DNA of 17,548 nt from Planctomycetota bacterium (GTDB lineage: Bacteria; Planctomycetota; Planctomycetia; Planctomycetales; Planctomycetaceae), in contig JAEZFD010000019.1 of assembly GCA_023417655.1 (NCBI GenBank), positions 1-17,548 on the forward strand, written 5' to 3'. The notes under the pieces were generated by a model. It ran no database searches. It worked only from the letters and a program-made list of their open reading frames with translations, and was not told the origin of the DNA. The position numbers and the translations under genes are program-made. The stretch's first letter is position 1. Every line of letters begins with the position of its first letter. Shown here piece after piece: positions 6,831 through 14,519 of the stretch.

Positions 6831-7596
6831 GAACGTGTTTTGAAATTGCCTTGAAAGGAGAAAACGGCTACGGCTCCCTTGTGAACATCTTGGCAATCCA
6901 AGGAAGGAGCCGCAGCCGTGTTGAGGACCAATTATTCCAGCAATCTCTCGGATGAGCAATGGCAACTGATCCGTCGATTCCTCCCCAAGCCGTCTCGAAG
7001 GGGGCGTCCTCGCATCGATCGGCGATGGATTCTCGACGCCATTTTGTACGTCGTTCGAACCGGCTGCCAGAAAGAAGAAACGACCCAGCGTCGCCATTCT
7101 CGACAGCCAGTCGGTGCGGACAGCCGAGGGTGGAGTCGAGCGTGGATACGATGGTGCCAAGCAAATCACTGGTCGCAAGCGGCACATTGCCGTGGATACG
7201 CTGGGGCTGATCGTGTCGATTGTCGTGCACGGAGCCTACTGGCAGGATCAAGATGGAGCTTGCTTTCTGCTGATGAAACTTCAGCGAGTTTGCCCCCGCC
7301 TCAAGGTCTCGTTCGCCGATTCAGCATATGGCCGAAAGGAACTGCCGGAGTGGGTTTGGCAGACGTTCGGCTGGGTGTTGCACGTCGTGCTGCGGCCAGT
7401 CGGGATCAAAAAGTTTGTCGTCTTGCCCAAACGCTGGATCGTGGAGCGGACCTTCGCCTGGCTGGCCCGGTATCGCCGACATGCGAGAGACTACGAGCGA
7501 ACACTAGAGTCCAGCGAAGCGGTCACCTACATCGCCATGATCAATCTCATGAGCAAGCGACTCGCAAAGATGAAATCCTAATTTTCAAACACGTTC
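6831..7596 (+). mobile_element. IS5-family insertion sequence, internally deleted
   Basis: Terminal inverted repeats are GAACGTGTTTTGAAATT at the left end (6831-6847) and AATTTTCAAACACGTTC at the right end (7580-7596), matching except for one shifted A/T. The 766-bp element holds one broken transposase gene. Flanking triplets TTA (6828-6830) and TCA (7597-7599) fit the TNA-type target duplication of the IS427 group only if one base has changed, so the duplication is not proven. Confidence 0.8.
6918..7581 (+). pseudogene. IS5-family transposase with internal deletion and frame change
   Basis: The N-terminal part (LSDEQWQLIRRFLPKPSRRGRPRIDRR... to VRTGCQ, about 6918-7073) is the usual helix-turn-helix start of IS427-group transposases. 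The text then jumps, in another frame, to KKKRPSVAILDSQSV, the strand with the first catalytic Asp, and runs on through GAKQITGRKRHIAVDTLG and the C-terminal IVERTFAWLARYRRHARDYER motif to a stop at 7581. About 50-60 residues normally found between these parts (WRLLP..., FRxW) are missing. IS427-group elements often use a frameshift between two ORFs, but the missing segment means this copy cannot make a full transposase. The inverted repeats remain, so it could still be moved in trans. Confidence 0.85.
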
Positions 7597-7709
7597 TCAG
7601 ACTCTGCAAGGTCTATAGGATCTTAACCAAATGAAGTTTTTCGGTTTATATTCATCGGTGTTTTCGCTCCAGCGACAATTCCGATGTCAGTTGTACCGTG
7701 AATTACTCT

Positions 7710-8911
7710 TCAACTTACAAGGCGCGTTTGTTCCCTGTGCTTCTCGCTGTTCCGGCGCAGAAGCCCGCTGCCGCGGATCAGTCGTCCCGAGCCAAACTTG
7801 TCCTGGAATTGATCGGAGACGGTATCCAGTTGTCCGCGCTTCTCCTTTCCTTCCTGATCGAAGAGACTGAGCTGCCGCAATTGTTGACGGCGTTCGAGGC
7901 TGCTGACGCCGATTCCCAGCAATCGGATGCCGCGATGGAGGCGTGGGAGACTCTGTTCCAGTAACAAAGACGCCGCCTGCCAGAGGTCATCGGTACTGGC
8001 CGTCAAATGGGATAGAGTCTGGGATCGGGTGATCGTGCGAAAGTCGGGGAAGCGGAGCTTGAGCTGGACCGTTCGTCCCTGCAGTTCGGAGCGGCGTAGC
8101 CGTCGGGCGACCTGTTCCGTCAGTTCTTGCAGCCAGGACTTGAGGATCTCCGAGGCCTGGATATCCGCGGAAAACGTCGTCTCGTGAGAGTTCGATTTCG
8201 CTTCTCGATCAGGAACAACAGGACGATCATCCCGCCCGTGGGCGAGTTTCCAGAATCGCTCGCCGACCTGCCCGAACTGACGGGAAAGAGTTTCCTGCTC
8301 TAGACGCCGAACATCGCCGATCGTCTCGACTCCAAGCTTCTGAAACTCTTGATTCGTCGCTCTGCCCACTCCCCAGAGACGACCGACGGGCAATGGATCG
8401 AGAAACTGCTGCACCTGATCCTGCTCGACAACCACGAGGGCATCCGGCTTTCTCAAGTCACTCGCGATCTTCGCCAGAAACTTGTTGGGCGCGACGCCGA
8501 TGGAGGCGACCAGCCTCAATTCCTCCCAAATGTTCTGTTTGATTTGGACAGCGATGTCCCGTGCCGAACCGAAAAGCCGCTCCGATCCGGTGACATCCAG
8601 AAACGCTTCATCCAGCGAGAGCGGCTCCAACAGCGGCGTGTAGCGAAACAGGATCTCCCGGATCTGTTCGGAGAGTTCCACGTAATAGCTCATCCGGACG
8701 GGAAGGACGATCACGTGTGTGCAGAGTCGCAGGGCGGTGCTGGTCGGCATTGCACTGTGCACACCGAACTTGCGGACAGCATCGTTGGCCGCGGCCACGA
8801 CCCCGCGCCGGTCAGCAGTTCCCCGACGATCAGTGGTTTCCCTGCGAGTTCCGGTCGGTCCCGCTCCTCGACGGAGGCGTAGAACGCGTCCATGTCGACA
8901 TGCAGGATCAT
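7710..8911 (-). pseudogene. dinB: DNA polymerase IV (DinB, Y-family), one frameshift
   Basis: Translesion DNA polymerase, about 400 aa as expected. The start at 8911 gives MILHVDMDAFYASVEERDRPELAGKPLIVG, with the first metal-binding Asp. The rest (RGVVAAANDAVRKFGVHSAM, then SLDEAFLDVTGS with the catalytic acidic pair, then SIGVAPNKFLAKIASDLRKPD) lies in another frame. The switch is at a run of four C on the plus strand (8821-8824). One added base would restore VGGTADRRGVV, the expected family sequence, so one base has been lost or miscalled. The beta-clamp motif QLSLF is near the C-terminus. Apart from that single position the gene looks fully maintained, so either a very recent mutation or a sequencing error is likely. 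Confidence 0.9.
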
Positions 8912-9081
8912 GTGGGGTCCCCGGTTCGAGTTTCCGCTGGGGCAGATGAATCACCTCAGCTGATGCGCATTCTCGCACAACTCGAACTACGCCACCATCA
9001 TTGCGAGGGTTGCGAGGGACGATAGAGTCCCCTTCCCGATCGTGCTGAAGATTGTCCAACGATCCAATTCAGAAGTCGCCG

Positions 9082-9354
9082 TCAGATGAGTGGACGCTTC
9101 TTCTCTGTGATCTGCGGGCACCGAGAGGCCATGTCGCGGTTCAAAGAGATGAATTCCTGCCATTTCTCGGGTACATCGTCTTCGTGGTAGATCGCTTCCA
9201 CCGGGCATTCCGGGACGCAGGCCCCGCAATCGATGCACTCGTCCGGATGGATGAAGAGCATCGATTCCCCTTCATAAAAGCATTCCATCGGGCAAACGAC
9301 CACGCAGTCAGTATACTTGCACCCGAAGCAAGGTTCGGTGACGACCATCGCCAT
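9082..9354 (-). CDS. fdxA: FdxA-type ferredoxin (two iron-sulfur clusters)
   Basis: A 90-aa electron carrier closely patterned on Azotobacter ferredoxin I and bacterial FdxA. It starts MAMVVTEPCFGCKYTDCVVVCP, with Cys at 9, 12, 17 and 21, followed by CFYEGESMLFIHPDECIDCGAC with Cys at 40, 43 and 46 and Cys50 in PECPVEAIY. The spacing C-x2-C-x4-C-x3-CP in the first motif is that of the seven-iron type, where one site holds a 3Fe-4S cluster and the other a 4Fe-4S cluster. The C-terminal QEFISLNRDMA...ITEKK is also family-typical. GGAGG lies 8 nt upstream of the ATG. It is a single gene, divergent from the sigma-kinase gene with a 121-bp gap. Confidence 0.93.
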   Translation of the reverse strand: MAMVVTEPCFGCKYTDCVVVCPMECFYEGESMLFIHPDECIDCGACVPECPVEAIYHEDDVPEKWQEFISLNRDMASRCPQITEKKRPLI

Positions 9355-9475
9355 GTTTCATTCCTCCAGATCATCCGGATATCGATCTCAACAGGGAGGG
9401 AATGCAGATTGCTTCGGAGCACCGGACACGCCTTTTTAGATTCTTTTCTGAGCCTCACAACTTCTGATCAACGCG

Positions 9476-10957
9476 ATGTTGGAACAGTCGACCAATTTGG
9501 AGCTTCTGGACGCCTGGCGGGCAGGGAATGAATCGGCGGCGCAAGTTCTCTATCAACGGTACATGGTTCGGCTCACGGCGCTGGCCCGAAGCAGACTGTC
9601 TCGCAAGCTGGCTCGCCGTCTCGATCCGGATGACATTGTCCTGTCGGCGTGGCGCAGTTTCTTCGTCGCGGTAAAAAGCGGACGCGTTTTCGTCCCCGAT
9701 GATGACAATCTCTGGCCGCTGCTGGTCACACTTACCGTGCGTAAGTTGTCTCGTCAGGCCGCACGGCATTCCTCTCAACGGCGAACTATCGAGAGAGATG
9801 TGAGTCAGGACGAGCAACTGGACTGGCGGCAACTCCTTTCAAGTGAGCCCTCTCCGGAAGAGGCGGCCATGGTCGTCGACGAAGTCGAATTGCTCCTGTC
9901 TCAACTGGAGCCGTCGGACCGCGAGGTTCTGTCTCGGCGTCTTCAGGGTGAACAGCAGGTGGAGATCGCTGCGGCGTTGCGTTGCTCGGAACGAACCGTC
10001 CGGCGGAGCCTGCAGCGGATCCGCGAAACGTTTTTGCAGAATCAGGGAAGCATTGAGCGTGCCGATTTTGCGTTTGTGGTTTCCGCTTCTGATACATCCC
10101 TGGCGCCGATTGAGTCTCAACCTCTTCTTTCGAAAGAGACCCGAGTTCAACCGCCACACATTGACTATCAAGACATTTTGCTGAAGAAACTGATCGGACA
10201 GGGGGCCTTCGGAAAGGTCTATCAGGCGTTTCAACAGTCAACGCAGCAAGTCGTGGCGGTCAAATTCTTGAAGAAGCAGTTCTGGAATCATCCCCGGGCT
10301 GTCAGCAGTCTGCTGAACGAAGTTTCTCAGGCGTCTTCACTTTCGCACCCCCACATCGTAAGCATCTTCGGTGGCGGGCGTTCTCCGCATGGAGCCCCCT
10401 TTCTCGTCATGGAGTGGATCGATGGTTCCAGTCTGCAAACAATTCGGAACAACCAAGTCTTTGCGGCCTCAGACTGTCTTCGAATCGGCAGTGACATCGC
10501 TGACGCTCTTGCGGCCGCGCATGCGATCGACGTTGTGCATGGCGACGTCACGCCCTCGAATGTCCTGCTCTCGACCGATGGAATTCCGATTCTGACGGAC
10601 TTTGGATTTTCACGGTCACTTTCTCAGCAACAGCAATTGCCACTGGGCGGAACGCCTGGATATCTGTCGCCGGAACAGGTATCCGACGCCTTTGGGCCGA
10701 TCAGTGAGCGAACCGACGTCTACGGCTGGGGAGGACTGATGCACACTCTGATCACCGGGTCGCCTCCATGGACGGGGATCGACCTGCCAGAGATTCTGGC
10801 GAGGACACTTTCCTCACATAATCCGCCTCCGCTCACTCCTCCCATCGGCAACTTCCCATCGGCACTGCTCCACTTGATCGAAAGCTGCCTGAGAAAAGAA
10901 CCTTCCGAACGCCCCTCTTCGATGGTTGAAATCTGCGAAATTCTCGATTCGCTGTGA
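9476..10957 (+). CDS. ECF sigma factor fused to Ser/Thr protein kinase
   Basis: A 493-aa fusion. Residues 1 to about 190 are an ECF-type sigma factor: region 2 holds LARRLDPDDIVLSAWRSFF (46-64) and region 4 holds LEPSDREVLSRRLQGEQQVEIAAALRCSERTVRRSLQRI (144-182), with its helix-turn-helix. A linker follows to about 230. The kinase domain (about 231-493) has the Gly-rich loop IGQGAFGKV (240-248), K263, E282, catalytic HGDVTPSN (355-362, D357, N362), DFG (375-377) and SPE (398-400). The catalytic loop has HGD instead of HRD, so activation-loop phosphorylation may not be needed. ECF-kinase fusions are known from planctomycetes and suggest phosphorylation-linked promoter choice. No transmembrane or sensor part is visible, so the signal is likely cytoplasmic. 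Confidence 0.9.
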   Translation: MLEQSTNLELLDAWRAGNESAAQVLYQRYMVRLTALARSRLSRKLARRLDPDDIVLSAWRSFFVAVKSGRVFVPDDDNLWPLLVTLTVRKLSRQAARHSSQRRTIERDVSQDEQLDWRQLLSSEPSPEEAAMVVDEVELLLSQLEPSDREVLSRRLQGEQQVEIAAALRCSERTVRRSLQRIRETFLQNQGSIERADFAFVVSASDTSLAPIESQPLLSKETRVQPPHIDYQDILLKKLIGQGAFGKVYQAFQQSTQQVVAVKFLKKQFWNHPRAVSSLLNEVSQASSLSHPHIVSIFGGGRSPHGAPFLVMEWIDGSSLQTIRNNQVFAASDCLRIGSDIADALAAAHAIDVVHGDVTPSNVLLSTDGIPILTDFGFSRSLSQQQQLPLGGTPGYLSPEQVSDAFGPISERTDVYGWGGLMHTLITGSPPWTGIDLPEILARTLSSHNPPPLTPPIGNFPSALLHLIESCLRKEPSERPSSMVEICEILDSL

Positions 10958-11049
10958 ATTTCCGCGAACCTGGGATTGGCGAAACAGGTCGTGATTCGCG
11001 AGCCCTGATCAATTCAACGTCACTCATCGCGACTTTTCGGAGGTGTCCA

Positions 11050-11121
11050 ATGCAGTCTCAATCTCTCAACACATCTGCCATACTGAGCCTGTCATTCTGC
11101 CGAGAGAATGCCGCCCGCTAA
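11050..11121 (+). CDS. Possible 23-aa leader or small ORF upstream of the rbfA-like gene
   Basis: An ATG at 11050 has GGAGG 6 nt upstream, one of the best ribosome sites in the window, and opens a 23-codon frame (MQSQSLNTSAILSLSFCREN...) ending in TAA. It lies 120 bp before the rbfA-like gene and would be on the same transcript. No family is recognised. It could be an upstream regulatory ORF or chance. The rest of 10958-11241 shows nothing I can identify. Confidence 0.25.
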   Translation: MQSQSLNTSAILSLSFCRENAAR

Positions 11122-11241
11122 TCCGCGCGACGAAGATTCTCTCATCAGGTCCAGGCTCACTCTCTCTGCTTGCCCGCTGGCAACTGTGCAGCGCCCCCTC
11201 AGTGTGCGCTGGTTCCTTCCTGAGACCAATGAGAGAGATTC

Positions 11242-11691
11242 ATGACATTCAATCAACGGCAGCGCGAGCAAATGCGCGCGCTCTGTGGGGAGCTCCGTGA
11301 AGACGACGGGATCGATCCACGCGAGTTGTTTAAACCGTCTCGTCAACGAGACAAAGACCACCGTAAAGCCCGACAGCTCTGCCGGCAGGTGCAGAAGACA
11401 CTGGACCTGGTCCTCTCTGGTGAGATTCGTGATGAATCCCTGAGTGGCCTGAAGATCGTTTCGATCACACCGGGTGCCGACTCGTCCCGCCTTGTTGTGA
11501 CTGTCGTCGCAGACCTCCCTGCAGCGGAGCTGGACCACACCGACATCGAACGTCGACTGACAGGCATCGAGGGACAACTCCGAACCGCGATCGCCCAGGC
11601 GATTACCCGCAAGAAAACACCACTGCTCACCTTTCAAGTCCTCAGCTCCGACCAGGAGCGGATCCGGCAAGATCAGGAGGAGCAAACATGA
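11242..11691 (+). CDS. RbfA-like protein paired with RtcB
   Basis: A 149-aa protein with the pattern of ribosome-binding factor A, a KH-like domain that binds the 30S subunit. HRKARQLCRQVQKTLDLVLSG (about 47-67) matches the first helix region, LSGLKIVSITPGADSSRLVVTVV the strand segment, and LRTAIAQAITRKKTPLLTFQV the C-terminal helix-strand. It lacks the usual N-terminal start of RbfA and adds about 40 residues (MTFNQRQREQMRALCGELREDDGID...). The gene overlaps rtcB by ATGA, which implies coupled translation and a shared task in RNA or ribosome repair. It may be a paralogue of the housekeeping rbfA rather than rbfA itself. Confidence 0.75.
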   Translation: MTFNQRQREQMRALCGELREDDGIDPRELFKPSRQRDKDHRKARQLCRQVQKTLDLVLSGEIRDESLSGLKIVSITPGADSSRLVVTVVADLPAAELDHTDIERRLTGIEGQLRTAIAQAITRKKTPLLTFQVLSSDQERIRQDQEEQT

Positions 11692-12815
11692 CCACTCCCC
11701 TGGCCTCTCTCCATTGCTGGACCGCAGAACCGTTGCCCAGTGAAGTCCGACAATCCATTGAGCAACTGCGGCGGTCGGACGACGTTCATCACATGGCAGT
11801 GATGCCGGACGTCCATCTGGCGCACAAAGTCTGTGTCGGGATCGCCCTGGCCACGAAGGAACTCATCTATCCGGCGGCGGTCGGAAGTGACATCGGGTGC
11901 GGAATGGCCGCGGTCGCCGTGGACTCCGACTCTCACCTGCTCTCGGATGCGAGAAACGCGGCCCGGTTGCTGACTGCTCTTTCACGCGACGTCCCTTCCA
12001 ACAAACACCGCGTTGCTCGCGAACTCCCCATGGAGTTGCATCCTCGCCTGCTCAGCGTCCCAGCGCTGAGCAGGCTGGCTCAACGCGATGGTCGAGTCCA
12101 ACTCGGCACGCTGGGACGTGGGAATCACTTCCTCGAATTTCAAACAGACGAGAATGACCGATTGTGGGTGATGGTCCACAGTGGCTCCCGGGGAATGGGC
12201 CAAGCAATCACGAACTACCATGCGCACCGCTGCGAGCGACGATCCCGTCTTGCGTGTCTCGAGGCCGGAACCGCCAAAGGACAGGCCTATCTGGCGGATG
12301 TCGCCTGGGCGCGCACCTACGCGGCTGAGAATCGACTGGAAATGCTCCGTGCGGTGGACCGAATTCTCTCTGCGGAGTTTGCAACCCGGCTGGATTGGTC
12401 TTCTGTGATCCACACCGACCATGATCATGTTCAGCGCGAGTCTCACTTCGGGACTGACTACTGGGTCCATCGCAAAGGGGCGCAGTCGGCCGATACTGGA
12501 AACGCGGGCATCATTCCCGGTTCGATGGGGACCTCCAGCGTGCATGTCATCGGTCAGGGGCATCCAGAGGCACTGCGTTCGTGCGCTCATGGAGCCGGCC
12601 GCAGGCTCAGCCGTGAGGCCGCTCGCCATCGAATCAGTGTTCAAAAGCTAGAACACCAGCTGCGCGGAGTCTGGTTCGACCACCGCATTAGTCATCAGCT
12701 CCGTGAAGAGGCTCCAGAGGCTTACAAGGAAATTGAACAGGTGCTCCGCGCTCAGCGCGATCTTATTCAAATCACCCGCAGACTCAGGCCTCTCTTGAGT
12801 TATAAGGGGACTTGA
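11688..12815 (+). CDS. rtcB: RNA-splicing ligase RtcB
   Basis: A 375-aa GTP- and Mn-dependent RNA ligase that joins 3'-phosphate or 2',3'-cyclic-phosphate ends to 5'-OH ends. Family motifs are intact: MPDVHLAHKVCVGIALAT (39-56), VGSDIGCGM with metal ligand C71, GRGNHFLEF with H147, MVHSGSRGMG with H164, HTDHDHV (242-248), and the nucleotidyl-accepting His in SCAHGAGRRLSR (H301). It is shorter than the E. coli (408) and archaeal proteins. No archease gene or RtcA is seen nearby. Its partner is the overlapping RbfA-like gene, suggesting repair of cleaved rRNA or tRNA rather than splicing. A weak hairpin with GAAACGG/CCGTTTC (12814-12843) overlaps the stop codon and may terminate the operon. Confidence 0.95.
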   Translation: MTTPLASLHCWTAEPLPSEVRQSIEQLRRSDDVHHMAVMPDVHLAHKVCVGIALATKELIYPAAVGSDIGCGMAAVAVDSDSHLLSDARNAARLLTALSRDVPSNKHRVARELPMELHPRLLSVPALSRLAQRDGRVQLGTLGRGNHFLEFQTDENDRLWVMVHSGSRGMGQAITNYHAHRCERRSRLACLEAGTAKGQAYLADVAWARTYAAENRLEMLRAVDRILSAEFATRLDWSSVIHTDHDHVQRESHFGTDYWVHRKGAQSADTGNAGIIPGSMGTSSVHVIGQGHPEALRSCAHGAGRRLSREAARHRISVQKLEHQLRGVWFDHRISHQLREEAPEAYKEIEQVLRAQRDLIQITRRLRPLLSYKGT

Positions 12816-12849
12816 AACGGAGCTGCCTCGTTGCAACCGTTTCTTGTCT

Positions 12850-13775
12850 GTTCGACGTGCTGGCGCTCAAAGTGTCTGGATGAGCCAGTCATCACGCACC
12901 AACATTCTGCTGGAAGTCACCTCCCTCTCGATGTGAACCGGACGCAAATACGTGGCTCCGTTTTCGCATCGATTCAATCCTCAGAAGTTCACCCAGGCAC
13001 AGATGCTGACCTGCTTGATTCTGCGAGACGATCTGAGGACCACTTAACGCGGATTGATTGAGGTTCTGGAAGTCTCTGATGCTCTGAGGGATCGTGGGCC
13101 TGAAGACCTTGCCACTTCACTCGACGCTCAAGAAGATCGCCGACCGCTCCAGCGTACTGGAGATTGTGGATGCCATGCTGCACGAACTGGTGCAGAAATA
13201 AGCACTGGACGCGGAGGAAGCGGCCATCGATTCCACCGGCATGAAGACCAGTTCGGCCATCGCTCATTTCCAGTCCCGCAGCGGGAAAAAGCGGACGAAA
13301 TACGTGAAGCTCTCGGTTTGCGCGCTCGCTGGTTCTTTGATTCCCAGTGGCCTGGCGGTGAGTTGGGGACCGTGCAATGACAAGACTGAAGCCCCCGAAG
13401 TGCCGTCCAAGGCGACGACCAGTTCGCAGCCGAAGACCCACTTTGCCGATGCAGGTTACGATGCCGACTGTGTGTATCAGTTCTGCCGGGAAGACTGGCA
13501 GGTGGAAAGCGTGATCAACCCTGCTGTGCACCGAGCAGATGTCAGGCTCAATGGAAAGTATCGATCCGAAATGAAAGTGGAATCGCTCAAAGCAAAAGAA
13601 TACGGCAGGCGCTGGCTGGTGGAGTCTTACATGAGTGGCCTCAAACGCACGACCGGACACGCCCTCTCCGCCCGGAGTGAGCGCAGCCTCTTCGTCGAAG
13701 CGGCACTCAGAGTCTTGGCATATGCCCTGCGGCGTTAGGGCAAAACCAACAAATCACAGGCCTTTCAACAGAGCA
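12850..13775 (+). mobile_element. Decayed insertion sequence, left copy of an inverted pair
   Basis: This holds a broken DDE transposase gene. The right border is set by the end of sequence identity with the inverted copy at 17461-17548. The last 88 bp here (13688-13775) are the exact reverse complement of that copy. The left border is uncertain; I could not find a convincing left terminal repeat, so 12850 is an estimate. Confidence 0.7.
12940..13738 (+). pseudogene. DDE transposase remnant (IS4/IS5-like)
   Basis: The remnant reads RKYVAPFSHRFNPQKFTQAQML from about 12943, a typical N-terminus, then meets a TAA stop (LRTT*RGLIEVLEV). A frame change follows near DALRD, and then a second TAA just before ALDAEEAAIDSTGMKTSS, which holds the first catalytic Asp. 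The C-terminal half is open from about 13205 to 13738. It includes KKRTKYVKLSVCALAGSL, THFADAGYDADCVY with the second Asp, and YGRRWLVESYMSGLKRTTG with the catalytic Glu. At least three lesions mean it cannot encode a full transposase. This type is common in planctomycetes. The family call is by motif pattern. Confidence 0.8.
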
Positions 13776-14008
13776 AACACGTTTCCGCCCATGTGCCGTC
13801 TTCATCCCTTCGCGGCCGGGGACCCCCAGTGATCGAGCCCCAACCGCAAACGGACGAAGACGGCAGACACTTCACACGAAGCGAGCGCTTTACCATCGCA
13901 TACGAAGATTTGCATGCGCATCGCAAAAGCATTAATAAATGAGCCCTTACACTATCGCACGAAGGCTTTGCAACCACCCAAGCTCTCATCACTAACCCGG
14001 AGGGGGCC
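13776..14008 (+). promoter_or_regulatory. Upstream region of the radical SAM operon, weak promoter
   Basis: No gene is seen in these 233 bp. TTGCAT (13910-13915) and TAATAA (13933-13938) with 17 bp between them form a weak promoter candidate (3/6 each) about 70 bp before the first gene. A transcript entering from the flanking IS is another possible source. Confidence 0.25.
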
Positions 14009-14512
14009 ATGTCCACCAAGTTTGACGACCACAATGGAATGGAGTCGGGTAGACACGAAGAGATCAAGGCAGCCGCCTTGAGTGACGCAGAATTTGACCG
14101 AGTAAAGGCGGTCTTCGATGCAATGGAAGAGCCTTCGTTCAAGATGTCTGACGAAGACATGACGAAACTTGGTGAATTGCTTCCTGATTTGGACTTGAGC
14201 CTTGTCAAAGACTGTGAAGTGAAGTGTCCGGGCGGACAGTGTGAGTGTGGAAGGAAGCTCACGCTGTTCGACATCGTATCGGCGTCCCTTAGTCAAGGCG
14301 TACACACAGTTAAGTTCCTTGAACGTCTCCTAGAGGGAACGATGGGCCGTCTCGTGATATGCGCCGCCGGTGTCGACGAGGAAATGAAAAGCAAATTACC
14401 ACCCAACACAATTTTTGTGAAAGACACATCGCTGATTCCTTGTACTAATTGCGGAAAAGGCCATGCGTTGACATTGATCCAAATGAACGTACTTCATTAT
14501 TGGATTCAATGA
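14009..14512 (+). CDS. Cys-rich 167-aa protein, possible substrate of the radical SAM enzyme
   Basis: No family is recognised. The start is firm: GGAGGGGG lies just before the ATG. The N-terminal 65 residues are acidic and probably helical (SDAEFDRVKAVFDAMEEP..., MSDEDMTKLGELLPDLD). A Cys cluster follows, C69-x3-C73-x4-C78-x-C80-G, then LTLFDIVSASLSQGVHTVKF. A second pair, IPCTNCGKGH (C145, C148), lies near the C-terminus. The clusters could bind zinc or a metal cluster. Only 7 bp separate it from the radical SAM gene, so they are co-transcribed. It may be an unusual RiPP precursor with a long leader, or a carrier or partner of the enzyme. No Gly-Gly cleavage site or NHLP/Nif11 leader is obvious. 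Confidence 0.8.
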   Translation: MSTKFDDHNGMESGRHEEIKAAALSDAEFDRVKAVFDAMEEPSFKMSDEDMTKLGELLPDLDLSLVKDCEVKCPGGQCECGRKLTLFDIVSASLSQGVHTVKFLERLLEGTMGRLVICAAGVDEEMKSKLPPNTIFVKDTSLIPCTNCGKGHALTLIQMNVLHYWIQ

Positions 14513-14519
14513 CGCCGTT

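Noticed and set aside
6828..7599. Target duplication of the IS5-family element
   Set aside because: Flanking triplets are TTA and TCA; they are not identical, so a duplication cannot be claimed.
13939..13995. 18-codon frame before the Cys-rich gene, considered as a RiPP precursor
   Set aside because: No ribosome site, no leader-like sequence and no conserved core features.
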